A stretch of DNA of 64,000 nucleotides from NCBI GenBank assembly GCA_963808815.1, contig CAWEGI010000014.1:248001-312000 (forward strand). Reading direction: 5' to 3'. The position numbers and the translations under genes are program-made. Shown here in pieces: positions 49,268 to 58,740 of this stretch; position 1 is the first letter of the stretch; every line of letters begins with the position of its first letter. The notes beneath the pieces were generated by a model. That model was given only the letters and a program-made list of their open reading frames with translations, did no database searches and was not told where the DNA came from. Origin of the DNA: DATBLE01 sp963808815 (GTDB taxonomy: Bacteria; Actinomycetota; Thermoleophilia; Gaiellales; Gaiellaceae).

Positions 49268-50421
49268 GTCCGCTCGTACGCGCTCTCGACGGACGCTGTG
49301 CCGCGCTCCTCCGAGAGCCGCGCCGCATGTCCGCCTGCCCGAAATGCCTCGACCGGGTCCGGCGCCACGCCCACCTCCGCGCGCGCCCGCGCGAGCAGCG
49401 GCCGCACGTCGGTCTCGAAGGCCCCGAGCAGAATCCGGTGTGCGCCGAGCACGTCGCCCGCGGCCTGTGCTTCCGCGAGGCGCTCCTCGTCGACGAGCAG
49501 CGCCTTCGCGTAGGCGGTCTGGATGTTCATCGCCGACTGGATCATCGCGTCGATCTTGCCTTCGATGTTGTGCGACTGATCGATCATGAACGCCACGCCC
49601 CCGGCGTCCCCGAGCGCGATCTCCCGCATGATCCGGAACAGCTCGAACGGGTCGATCGAGCCGACGATCAGGTCGTCGTCCGCGTACTTGCGGTTGTTGA
49701 AGTGGAACCCTCCGAGCAGCCCCTCGGCCAGCAGGAGCGCGACGATCTGCTCGATGTTCGTCCCCTGGGGGTGGTGGCCCGTGTCGACGAGCACCTGCGC
49801 CTGCGGGCCGAGCCGGCGGCAGACGAGCGCGGCGGTTCCCCAGTCGGGGAGGTCGGTCGAGTAGAAGGCCGGCTCGAAGAACTTGTACTCGACCAGCAGC
49901 CTCGTCCCGGGCGGCAGGGCGGTGTACACCTCTTCGAGCCCGTCGACCAGCCTGGCGCGCCGCACGCGCAGATCGTCCTGCCCGGGATAGTTCGTCCCGT
50001 CGGGGAGCCAGAGGCTGACGATCGACGAGCCGACCTCCTTCGCGATCTCGACGCACTCGAGGCAATGCCGGACCGCGGCGGCGCGCACGCCGGCGTCCGG
50101 GTGGCACAGGCTGCCGAGCCGATAGGCATCGTCGCCGAACAGGTTCGGATTGATCCCGCCGATCCGAACCCCCTGCCGCTCGGCGAAGGCGAGGAGCTCG
50201 CCGTAGTCGTCGACGGCGTCCCAGGGAATGTGCAGGGCGACGCTCGGGCAGCAGCCCGTCAGCCGGTGGACGAGTGCGGCGTCGGCGATACGCTCGTAGA
50301 CGTCACGCGCGGCGCCCGGCCAGGGGTAGACGTGGAACCTCGTGCCGGAGTTGCCGTACCCCCAGGACGGCGTCTCGATCTCCAGCTCCTTCAGGCGCCC
50401 GACGACGGTTGCCTCGTCCAT
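49264..50421 (-). CDS. rhaI: L-rhamnose isomerase (RhaI type)
   Basis: A 385-residue TIM-barrel aldose-ketose isomerase of the Pseudomonas stutzeri type, converting L-rhamnose to L-rhamnulose. Metal and catalytic segments: VALHIPWDAVDD (His), VEYKFFEPAFYSTD (Glu), VLVDTGHHPQGTN (Asp, His), FHFNNRKYADDDL (His, Asp) and FMIDQSHNIEGKIDAMI. The ATG at 50421 (MDEATVVGRLKEL) fits family N-termini; a GTG at 50445 would add eight residues. It is divergent from the DeoR regulator, with candidate operator between. Confidence 0.93.
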   Translation of the reverse strand: MDEATVVGRLKELEIETPSWGYGNSGTRFHVYPWPGAARDVYERIADAALVHRLTGCCPSVALHIPWDAVDDYGELLAFAERQGVRIGGINPNLFGDDAYRLGSLCHPDAGVRAAAVRHCLECVEIAKEVGSSIVSLWLPDGTNYPGQDDLRVRRARLVDGLEEVYTALPPGTRLLVEYKFFEPAFYSTDLPDWGTAALVCRRLGPQAQVLVDTGHHPQGTNIEQIVALLLAEGLLGGFHFNNRKYADDDLIVGSIDPFELFRIMREIALGDAGGVAFMIDQSHNIEGKIDAMIQSAMNIQTAYAKALLVDEERLAEAQAAGDVLGAHRILLGAFETDVRPLLARARAEVGVAPDPVEAFRAGGHAARLSEERGTASVESAYERT

Positions 50422-50460
50422 CGGGCGCAGTCTGACGCATTCCACACGGATTACGGACCA

Positions 50461-50487
50461 GCTTTCGCTTCGTGCTGTTTCGAAAGC
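50461..50487. promoter_or_regulatory. Candidate DeoR-type operator in the rhaI-deoR gap
   Basis: GCTTTCG (50461-50467) and CGAAAGC (50481-50487) form a 7-bp inverted repeat with 13-nt spacing; TTTCG boxes also repeat directly at 50463 and 50478, 15 nt apart. DeoR-family repressors of sugar operons often bind TTTCG/CGAAA boxes. It lies just upstream of the deoR promoter. Confidence 0.5.
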
Positions 50488-50492
50488 ACCGG

Positions 50493-50521
50493 TTGACTTC
50501 GCCCACCCATCCCATTAGGGT
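50493..50521 (+). promoter_or_regulatory. Promoter TTGACT-17-TAGGGT of the rhamnose plus operon
   Basis: A -35 TTGACT (50493-50498) and a -10 TAGGGT (50516-50521) are 17 nt apart. Transcription would start near 50528, about 46 nt before the ATG at 50574. Confidence 0.5.
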
Positions 50522-50573
50522 CGCGCGCATCGAAGGCGACCAGTCGATCCCGGCGTTTTCGCAGAGCGAGCGG

Positions 50574-51396
50574 ATGCAGCACGTACTCCGCCTGCTCGAG
50601 TCGCGCGATTCCCTTCAGGTTGCGGAACTTGCGGAAGCCTTTTCGGTCTCGGAGGTAACTGTGCGCAGCGACCTCACCGAGCTTGCGCGACAGGGCCTCG
50701 TCGCCCGCGTGCGCGGCGGCGTACGAGCGCTCCAGCAGGGCCATTCGGAGGTCGGCTTCGATCTCCGGCTGCGGCTCGAGGTCGAGCGCAAGCGGGCCGT
50801 CGCCCGAGCGGCGGCCGCGCTGGTGGGCGAGGGCGAAGCGGTCGCCCTGGACGCGAGCACGACCGCCTACTACCTCGCGCTCGAGCTCCGCACCAAGCGC
50901 GAACTGGTGGTCGTCACCAACGGCCTGCTGGTCGCGACGGCCCTCGCCGATGCCCCCGGAATCTCGGTGCTCGTCACCGGCGGCATGCTCCGACTCTCCG
51001 CGATGTCGCTGGTCGGCGATCTCGGGACCGACGTGTTGCGCACCACGCGGATCAACAAGGGCTTCCTCGGCGCCCGCGGGCTGAGCATCGAGCGCGGGCT
51101 TGATGGATCTGAACCCGGACGAGGTGCGGATCAAGCAGGAGATGGCCGATGCCTGCGAGCAGGTCTACGGCATCCTCGACGCGACGAAGTGGCACCGCAG
51201 CGCGCTCCTCACCTTCGTCTCGCTCGACCAGCTCACGGGCATCGTCACCGACTCGGGTGCGCCGGAGGCCGAGGTCGAGGCGTGGAGCGCCGCCGGCGTG
51301 AACGTGATCACCGTCGATCCGGGGCCGCGCGAGGCGCTGCCGGTCAGGCCGCGTGACCTGCGACGCGCCGTCCGCAACGACGAGCTGGTCGGCTGA
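50574..51396 (+). CDS. DeoR-family transcriptional regulator of L-rhamnose genes (frameshifted)
   Basis: A DeoR-type repressor: N-terminal helix-turn-helix (MQHVLRLLESRDSLQVAELAEAFSVSEVTVRSDL) and a sugar-phosphate sensing domain (LDASTTAYYLALEL, VTNGLLVATALAD, VTGGMLRLSAMSLVGD, KGFLGARGLS). One T too many in TT at 51100-51101 moves the frame; the second frame carries MDLNPDEVRIKQEMADA and DATKWHRSALLTFVSLDQ, ending at 51396. Corrected length is about 274 residues. The inducer is expected to be a rhamnulose phosphate or related compound. It is the first gene of the plus-strand rhamnose operon, overlapping rhaB by TGATG. Start may lie slightly upstream. Confidence 0.82.
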
Positions 51397-52872
51397 TGCC
51401 GCGCATGGCCGCCGTCGACCTCGGGGCCCAGAGCGGCCGGGTCGCGCTCGGCGCCTTCGACGGCGAGCAGCTCACCGTCGATGTGGTGCACCGGTTCGAG
51501 AACACGCCCGTCGTGCGCGACGGCGTCCTCCGCTGGGACTTCGAGCGGTTGTATCGCGACACCATGGACGGACTCGCGGCCGCCGGCCCCGTCGACTCGG
51601 TCGCAGTCGACTCCTGGGCGGTCGACTTCGGTCTCGTCGACGCCGAAGGGACGCTGCTGGCGGATCCCGTGCATTACCGCGACACCCGCCGCGCCGCGGC
51701 AGTCGACCGCGTCTATGAACGCGTGCCCCCGCGCGAGCTCTACCAGCGCACCGGCATCCAGCTGCTGCCGATCAACACCGTCTTCGAGCTCGTCGGCGCT
51801 CGTCGCGGAGAACGACCCCGCGCTCGCCGAGGCGGAGACGCTCCTGCTGATCCCCGACCTCGTCCACTCCCGGCTCTGCGGAAGCCGATCGACCGAGCTG
51901 ACGAACGCGACCACGACGCAGTGCTTCGACCCGTACGCCGCGACCTGGGCGCGCGACCTGCTCGACCGGCTCGAGATCCCGGCCGACCTCTTCCCCGACG
52001 TGGTTCCGTCGGGAACTCTGCTCGGCCCGCTCGAGACGGGCGAGCCGGGGGCGCCGGACGGCGCGACCGTGATCGCTGTAGCAACGCACGACACGGGTTC
52101 CGCGGTGGCCGCGGTGCCGTTCGGCCACCACGACTCGGTGTTCGTCAGCGCCGGCACCTGGTCGCTCGTGGGCATGGAGGTCGACCGTCCGCTGATCACC
52201 GACGCGACCTTCGCGGCCAACCTGACCAACGAGGGCGGCGTGGCGGGCACGTTCCGATTGCTGCGGAACGTCACCGGGCTGTGGCTGCTGCACGAGTCGC
52301 GCCGCGCCTGGGCCGACGCCGGCCACGACCACTCCTTCGAGGAGCTGAACGAGCTGGCGACGGCCGCGCCCGCCGCTCCGGGTCGTTCGTCGACCCCGAC
52401 CACGAGAGCTTTGCGACGCCGGGCGACATGCCGTCCCGGATCGCCGCCTTCTGCGAGTGCACCGGCCAGCCCGACGCCGGAGGATCCGGGCGCGACGGCC
52501 CGGTGCATCCTCGAGAGCATCGCCCTGAAGCACGCACTGACCGTCGACCTGCTCCGCGAGGTCACCGGCGCAGACCCCGTCGAGCTGCACATCGTCGGGG
52601 GCGGAGCACGGAACGAGTTGCTCTGCCGGTGGACCGCGCAGGCGACCGGACTGCCGGTCCTGGCCGGGCCGGAGGAGGCGACGCTGGTCGGCAACCTGCT
52701 CGTCCAGGCGATGGCGCTGGGCGAGCTCGAGTCGCTCGAGGAGGCACGCGAGGTCGTCCGAGCATCGTTCGTCCCGACCGTCCACGAACCCACGCCCTCT
52801 GCCGAATGGGACGAGGCACGGCAACGCTTCGCGGACCTCGTGCAGCGGAAGCCGGTGGAGGTCACCTCGTGA
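51396..52872 (+). CDS. rhaB: Rhamnulokinase (three frameshifts)
   Basis: A FGGY-family kinase phosphorylating L-rhamnulose at C1. AVDLGAQSGRVALGAFDG is the phosphate-1 motif; DSVAVDSWAVDFGLVD holds the catalytic Asp; ATHDTGSAVAAVPF and VSAGTWSLVGMEVDRP, and HIVGGGARNELLCRWTAQATG are characteristic. The frame breaks three times: an extra G at 51794-51795, a missing G at 52380-52382 and an extra C at 52470-52472; between the last two the true frame reads FVDPDHESFATPGDMPSRIAAF. Corrected length is about 491 residues. The three breaks with otherwise perfect sequence point to sequencing indels. Confidence 0.88.
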
Positions 52873-54984
52873 GCGAGGCGACAGCCGTGCTGCACGGCAT
52901 CGCCGCTCCCGACGATCGCTGGGACGAGAGTGCCGCCGGCGGCCTGAGCGTGCTCGACGGCCTCGTCTACCGGTCGAACCTGCTCGGCGCCGACCGCGCG
53001 CTCGCCAATGTCGGCGGCGGCAACACGTCGGCGAAGGAGACGATCGCCGACCACACGGGGCGCGAGGTGCGCGTCCTCTGGGTCAAGGGCTCCGGCACCG
53101 ACCTGGCGACGATCACGTCCGCGGGGTTCGCCGGGCTGCGCCTCGACGAGGTGCTTCCGCTCCGCGACCGTGACGCGATGAACGACGCGGAGATGGTCGA
53201 CTACCTCCTGCGCTGCGCCGTCCGCCCCGACCAGCCACGGCCGTCGATCGAGACCCTGCTGCACGCGTTCGTCGCGGCCGACCACGTCGACCACACGCAT
53301 CCCGACGCGATCATCGCGCTCACCTCCGCGCCGAGCGGGCGCAGCCTGGCCGAGGAGGCGTTCGGCGACGAGGCGGTCTGGCTCGACTACCAGCGGCCCG
53401 GCTTCGACATGTCCCGGCGCATCGCCGACCTGCTCGAGGAGCAACCCGCAGGCGCGGGCGGTCCTGCTCGAGCGCCACGGCCTCGTCACCTGGGGCGCGA
53501 CCGGCGAGGAGAGCTACCACGCGACGCTCGAGCTCGTCCGCCGGGCGGCGGAGGCGATCGACCGGGCTGCGACGGGTGGGTTCGGCCTGGGAGGCCGCAA
53601 GGTCGCGCCGGCCGGAGAGGACGAAGCGACCGCCATCCTGTCGCAGACGCTGCCCGCGCTCCGCGGAGCGCTCGCCGCCGATGCCGACGGCGTGGTCCTC
53701 GAGGTCGACCGCGGCCCGGAAGCGCTCGCGTTCGCCTCCTCGGCCCGGGGGCCGAAGGTCAGCCAGGTGGGCGCGCCGTGCCCCGACCACCTGATCCACA
53801 CCAAGCACAGGCCGCTCACGGTCGACTTCGACCCGGAGACGGGCGACGCTCGCGAGCTTCGGGAGGCTTTCGTCCGCGGGGTGGAGGAGTACGCCCGCTG
53901 GTACCGCGCCTATCACGAGCGAAACGTCGACGACGAGACGCGGCCGTTCCCGACCGACCCCGCGGGGCCACGGGTGGTGCTCGTCCCCGGCGTCGGCATC
54001 GTCACCTCGGGCCCCGACGCCGGACGGGCCCGGATCACACGCGACCTCTACCACCGCGCGATCGCCGTGCAGGACGCCGCCGACGCGATCGGCGGCTTCA
54101 GGTCGCTGAGCGAGACCGAGGCCTTCGCGATCGAGTACTGGCCACTCGAGCGCTACAAGCTGGCCCAGGCGCCGCCTCGTGGAGAGCTCGCCGGGAAGAT
54201 CGCGCTGGTCACGGGCGGCGCGAGCGGCATCGGCCGGGCGGCCGCACGCGTCCTCGCTTCCCGCGGCGCCCACCTCGTCGTCGCCGACCTGAACGTCGAC
54301 GGGGCCCAGGAGGTCGCCGACGAGATCGTCGACGCCCAGGGCTTCCGGCGGGCGATCGCGGTCGAGGTCGACGTGACCCGCGAAGACGCCGTCCAGGCGG
54401 TGACCGATCGAGCTGTCCTCGAGTACGGGGGCATCGACATCCTCGTCGCGTCGGCCGGCCTCGCCACGAGCGCGCCGATCACCGAGACCACGCTCGAGGA
54501 CTGGGAGCGCAACTACGCCGTGCTCGCACGCGGCTACTTCCTGGCCGCGCGCGAGACGTTCCGGGTCATGGTCGAGCAGGGCAGCGGCGGCTCGATCGTC
54601 TTCGTCGCCTCGAAGAACGCCCTCGTCGCGGGGGCCAATGCCGCCGCGTACTCGTCGGCGAAGGCGGCATCGCTCCACCTCGCCCGCTGCCTGGCGGAGG
54701 AGGGCGGGCCCCAGGGCATCCGCGTGAACACCGTCAACCCGGACGCGGTGATCGAGGGCTCGAGCATCTGGTCGTCCGAATGGAAGGCCGAGCGAGCGAA
54801 CGCGTACGGCGTGGCCGAGGACGACCTCCAGTCCTTCTACCGAAGGAGAACGAAGCTCGGCGTCGACGTCTTTCCGGAGGACGTCGCCGAGGCAATTGCG
54901 TTCCTGGCCGGACCGCGATCGACGAAGTCGACGGGCAACGTGATCAACGTCGACGGCGGCGTGACGGCCGCGTACCCGCGATGA
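52869..54984 (+). CDS. Bifunctional rhamnulose-1-phosphate aldolase / lactaldehyde dehydrogenase-type SDR (frameshifted)
   Basis: A fusion of about 704 residues. The aldolase half (about 1-430) has SNLLGADRALANVGGGNTSAKE, the zinc motif DHVDHTHPDAIIALTSA and ERHGLVTWGATGEESY; it splits L-rhamnulose-1-phosphate to DHAP and L-lactaldehyde. The SDR half (about 440-704) has LVTGGASGIGRAAARVL and AAYSSAKAASLHLARCL with the YxxxK pair, and is expected to oxidise lactaldehyde to lactate, as in known aldolase-dehydrogenase (RhaEW) proteins. One C too many in CCC at 53445-53447 breaks the frame. The GTG start overlaps the rhaB stop. Confidence 0.9.
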
Positions 54985-55021
54985 CCCGCACGAAAGGAGG
55001 CTGACACGCCACAGGTTCTGG

Positions 55022-55038
55022 GACGGCCAGGAGCCGTC
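55022..55038 (+). repeat. Short inverted repeat before the rhamnose-binding protein gene
   Basis: GACGGC and GCCGTC flank a 5-nt loop in the 101-nt gap between the aldolase fusion and the binding protein gene. It may be a weak terminator or RNA processing site that adjusts binding-protein expression. Confidence 0.35.
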
Positions 55039-55085
55039 GAGTTGCGGTCATTGGACAGTCGTTTCACGAAAGAGGAGGAGCACTC

Positions 55086-56120
55086 ATGGTGAAGGCCAAC
55101 ACGTCACGGGGCCGCCTGATGATCGTCGCAGTCGTCGGGCTGATCGTGACCGCCGTGGTCGCCTCGGCGGCGCTTGCCGCCGGCGGGGGATCCACGAAGG
55201 GCAGGACGTTCTACTTCATTCCGAAGGACACGCTCAATCCGTACGAGGTGATCGCGGACCACGGCGGCAAGCTCGCCCTGACCGCGCTCGGCGAGAAGCA
55301 GGTGGTTTCCTCCGGGACGGAGGACACGGCCGCGGCGCAGCAGCCCGCGATCCAGGCCGCGATCCAGAGCCACGCAGCCGGCATCGTCATCGCCGGCAAC
55401 GACCCGCAGGCGGTGTGCCCGGCGCTCAAGCAGGCCCAGGCGCAGGGGACGAAGATCGTCGCGTTCGACTCGGACGTGAACTGCCGCCAGCTGTTCATCA
55501 ACCAGGCGGACACCGAGACGATCGGTCGCAGTCAGGTCAAGCTGCTGGCCAAGCTGATGGGCTACAAGGGCCAGTTCGCGATCCTGTCGGCGGCGTCGAC
55601 GGCGACGAACCAGAACGCCTGGATCAAGTACATGAAGCTCGAGCTGAAGAAGCCCGCCTACAAGGACATGCAGCTCGTGAAGATCTACTACGGCAACGAC
55701 AACCCGGCCCAGTCGCGGCAGGCGACCGTGGCCATGCTCCAGGCGTACCCGAACCTGAAGGGGATCGAGTCGCCGACGACGGTCGGGATCTCGTCGGCCG
55801 CCCAGTACCTCTCGACCTCGAAGTACAAGAAGAAGGTCGTGATCACGGGCCTCGGACTCCCGAGCCAGATGAAGAAGTACGTCCACGACGGCACGGTGAA
55901 GGCGTTCGCCCTCTGGAACCCCGAGGATCTCGGCTACCTGGCGGGCTACGCGGTCACAGCCCTCGCTGACGGCAAGATCAAGGGCAAGGTCGGCGAGACC
56001 TTCAAGGCCGGCAAGCTCGGCACGTACAAGATCGTGCTCGGCCCGGACAAGCGGCCGCAGGTGATCCTCGGACCGCCCTACACGTTCACGATCAAGAACG
56101 TCGACAAGTTCAAGTTCTAG
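55086..56120 (+). CDS. Rhamnose ABC transporter substrate-binding protein
   Basis: A 344-residue periplasmic-binding-fold sugar receptor (ribose/rhamnose type). It starts with a basic end and a hydrophobic signal segment (MIVAVVGLIVTAVVASAALAAGGG). The mature protein has KDTLNPYEVIADHGGKLALTALGEKQVVS, IVIAGNDPQAVCPALKQAQAQG, FDSDVNCRQLFINQADTETIG, and FALWNPEDLGYLAGYA, a pattern seen in RhaS-type rhamnose receptors. No lipobox cysteine follows the signal. GAGGAGG precedes the ATG. A strong hairpin follows the gene, a typical way to keep receptor mRNA higher than the rest. Confidence 0.9.
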   Translation: MVKANTSRGRLMIVAVVGLIVTAVVASAALAAGGGSTKGRTFYFIPKDTLNPYEVIADHGGKLALTALGEKQVVSSGTEDTAAAQQPAIQAAIQSHAAGIVIAGNDPQAVCPALKQAQAQGTKIVAFDSDVNCRQLFINQADTETIGRSQVKLLAKLMGYKGQFAILSAASTATNQNAWIKYMKLELKKPAYKDMQLVKIYYGNDNPAQSRQATVAMLQAYPNLKGIESPTTVGISSAAQYLSTSKYKKKVVITGLGLPSQMKKYVHDGTVKAFALWNPEDLGYLAGYAVTALADGKIKGKVGETFKAGKLGTYKIVLGPDKRPQVILGPPYTFTIKNVDKFKF

Positions 56121-56133
56121 AGACCACGGGAAC

Positions 56134-56161
56134 GGGGGCTCCGCGCTCGCGCGGGGCCCCC
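56134..56161 (+). terminator. Strong hairpin between binding protein and ATPase genes (attenuator)
   Basis: GGGGGCTCCGCGC pairs with GCGCGGGGCCCCC (one G-U wobble) around a 2-nt apex, 13 nt after the stop, and is followed by a pyrimidine-rich CTCTTCC. Partial termination or mRNA stabilisation here would give more receptor than membrane components. Confidence 0.65.
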
Positions 56162-56187
56162 TCTTCCATATCTTCCAGCCGAAGATC

Positions 56188-57702
56188 GTGACGACATCGA
56201 ATCCGGCGCCGCTGCTCGCCCTCGAGCACGCTCAGAAGAGCTTCGGGGCGGTCCACGCACTCGAGGACGGCGACATCGAGCTCTTCGGCGGCGAGGTGCA
56301 CGGGCTCGTCGGCGAGAACGGCGCGGGGAAGTCCACTCTCGTCAAGATCCTCGCGGGCGTCCACCGCCCCGACGCGGGACGGCTCATGCTCGACGGCGAG
56401 GAGGCGATCTTCGACAACGCCAAGCAGTCGCAGGCGGCCGGGATCGCGATCATCTTCCAGGAGCCGACGCTCTTCCCCGACCTGAGCGTCGCCGAGAACA
56501 TCTTCGTCGGTGTGCAGCCGCTCAAGCGCTTCCGGCGCATCGACGGCAGACGGATGCGCCGCGAGGCGGCCGCCGTGTTCGATCAGCTCGGCGTCCGTCT
56601 CGACCCGGACCGCCTCGCGCTCGGGCTCTCGATCGCCGATCAGCAGCTGGTCGAGATCGTGAAGGCGCTGACCACGAACGCGCGCGTGATCGTGATGGAC
56701 GAGCCGACCGCCGCCCTCACCAGCACGGAGGTCGACCGGCTGTTCGGCATCGTCGAGACCCTGCGGGCGCGAGGGAACGCGGTGCTCTTCGTGTCACACC
56801 GGCTCGAGGAGATCTTCGCCGTCTGTCAGCGGGTCACGGTGATGCGAGACGGCCGCCATGTCCTGACGAAGCCGATCGGCGAGGTGACGATCCAGTCGGT
56901 GATCCGGGCGATGGTCGGCCGCGACATGGAGGCGCTCTTCCCGAAGGTGCCGACGGAGCCGGGCCGTGTCGTGCTCCAGGTCGAGCGGCTCACCCGGGAG
57001 GGCGTCTTCACAGACGTCTCCTTCGACGTTCGGAGCGGTGAGATCGTCGCCCTCGCGGGCCTCGTCGGAGCCGGCCGCACGGAGGTCGCGCGCGCGATCT
57101 TCGGAATCGACCGGTGGGACGCGGGATCGGTCGAGATCGACGGCAGGCGGCTCCCGCCGGCCTCGCCGACCGCAGCGATGGCTGCGGGCATCGCCCTCGT
57201 CCCCGAGGACAGGCGGCAGCAAGGGCTCGTGATGGACTTCTCGATCGAGCGCAACATCGCACTCGCGTCGCTCGACAGCGTTCGCCGCGGTGGGCTGATC
57301 CCGCGGGGCGCCGAGCGACGCTTCGCGAGGGACTGGGCCCTGCGGCTGCAGCTGAAGTACGGCAGGCTGACAAATCCGGTCTGGACGCTCTCCGGCGGCA
57401 ACCAGCAGAAGGCCGTGCTGGCGAAGTGGCTCGCGCGCAAGCCGACGCTGCTGATCGTCGACGAGCCGACCCGCGGCATCGACGTCGGCACCAAGGCCGA
57501 GGTGCACCGGCTGCTCTCGGAGCTCGCTGCGCAGGGCGTGGCCGTGCTGATGATCTCGTCGGAGCTCCCGGAGGTGCTCGGAATGGCCGACCGCGTCGTC
57601 GTGCTCTTCGAGGGCCGCGTGACCGGCGAGTTCGCGCGGGCGGACGCGACCGAGGACGCGATCATGCACGCGGCCACGGGCCTCGTCGAGGACGCCGCGT
57701 GA
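56188..57702 (+). CDS. Rhamnose/sugar ABC transporter ATP-binding protein (tandem)
   Basis: A 504-residue ATPase with two ABC domains, the RbsA/RhaT-type layout. Domain 1: Walker A GENGAGKSTLVKILAG near 42, signature near LSIADQQLVEIVKAL, Walker B VIVMDEPTAALTSTE. Domain 2: degenerate Walker A GLVGAGRTEVARAIFG near 296, signature LSGGNQQKAVLAKWLARKP near 400 and Walker B LLIVDEPTRGIDVGTKAEVH. The loss of the consensus P-loop in domain 2 is normal for this family. The stop overlaps the first permease start by GTGA. Confidence 0.93.
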   Translation: MTTSNPAPLLALEHAQKSFGAVHALEDGDIELFGGEVHGLVGENGAGKSTLVKILAGVHRPDAGRLMLDGEEAIFDNAKQSQAAGIAIIFQEPTLFPDLSVAENIFVGVQPLKRFRRIDGRRMRREAAAVFDQLGVRLDPDRLALGLSIADQQLVEIVKALTTNARVIVMDEPTAALTSTEVDRLFGIVETLRARGNAVLFVSHRLEEIFAVCQRVTVMRDGRHVLTKPIGEVTIQSVIRAMVGRDMEALFPKVPTEPGRVVLQVERLTREGVFTDVSFDVRSGEIVALAGLVGAGRTEVARAIFGIDRWDAGSVEIDGRRLPPASPTAAMAAGIALVPEDRRQQGLVMDFSIERNIALASLDSVRRGGLIPRGAERRFARDWALRLQLKYGRLTNPVWTLSGGNQQKAVLAKWLARKPTLLIVDEPTRGIDVGTKAEVHRLLSELAAQGVAVLMISSELPEVLGMADRVVVLFEGRVTGEFARADATEDAIMHAATGLVEDAA

Positions 57703-58740
57703 ACGTCGTCGCCGAGGAGCGTCCGGCCGTCGAGCGGCGCTCGAGCTCCCACGCGTTCGCCGAGCTCCTGTTCCGCTTCCGCGAGCTCGGCATCGTGCTC
57801 GCGCTCGTGATCGTCGTCGGCGCGGCGACGATCGACAACCACCGCTTCCTCAGCATCACCAACGTGCAGCAGATCGTCTCCGGTGCGGCGATCATCGCAC
57901 TGCTCGCGATCGGCGAGACCATCGTCGTGATCACCCGCAACGTCGACCTCTCGATCGGATCGGTGCTCGGCATCTCGGCCTACGCGGCCGGGACGCTCTA
58001 CCGGCATGACCCGCACGTCTCGATGGTGGTCGTCTTCCTGCTCGCGCTCGCAATCGGCGCCGGCTTCGGGGCCATCAACGGGGCGATCGTCACGCTCGCC
58101 CGCGTCCCGAGCCTGGTCGTGACGCTGGGCACGCTCTACATCATCCGGGGGATCGACGGCGCGTGGGCAGGCGGGAACCAGGTCAACGCCTCGATGCTGC
58201 CACAGAGCTTCAACAAGATCGGCTACGGCACCGTCGTCGGCGTTCCCTACCTCGCGATCATCGCGATCGTCGCCGTCGTGATCGCGACCTATGCGATGCG
58301 CAGCTTCCGCACGGCGCGCGACTTCTACGCGATCGGGTCGGATCCGGACGCGGCACGCCTCGCCGGCATCCCGGTCGGGTCGCGCGTGTTCCTCGCCTTC
58401 GTCCTGAGCGGCTGCGATCGCCGGGATCACGGGTGCCCTGTGGCTGTCCTACTACGCGTCGGTCGACGCGATCGCAGGCGTCGGCTACGAGTTCCAGGTG
58501 ATCGCCGCGGTCGTCGTCGGCGGGGTGGCGATCTTCGGCGGCAGCGGCACCGTCCTGGGGGCGACGCTCGGGGCCCTGCTCCTCGCCACCATCTACAGCG
58601 CTCTCGTGGTCGTGAACGTCTCGTCGTTCTGGAGCGCGGCCATCTCGGGCGGCCTGCTGATCGCGGCGATCGCCTTCGACCGCCTGATCGCGCTGCGCGT
58701 CGCCCCCGCGCTGCGCACGCGCCGGAGGGACCGTGGCTGA
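57699..58740 (+). CDS. Sugar ABC transporter permease 1 (frameshifted)
   Basis: A RbsC-type permease of about 346 residues with 8-10 hydrophobic helices: FRELGIVLALVIVVGAATIDN, IIALLAIGETIVVITRNVDLSIG (the conserved DLS motif), PSLVVTLGTLYIIRG, RTARDFYAIGSDPDAARLAGI. Near 58413 one additional T moves the frame; deleting it gives LSGAIAGITGALWLSYYASV and the continuing VIAAVVVGGVAIFGGSGTVLG. Otherwise full length. GTG start overlaps the ATPase stop and the end overlaps permease 2 by 8 nt. The indel is probably a sequencing error. Confidence 0.88.

Noticed and set aside
51396..55004. A 1202-residue open frame across rhaB and the aldolase gene
   Set aside because: It arises because frameshifts keep one frame open; large parts are low-complexity Arg/Ala/Gly sequence in the wrong frame while the true protein sequence is in other frames.
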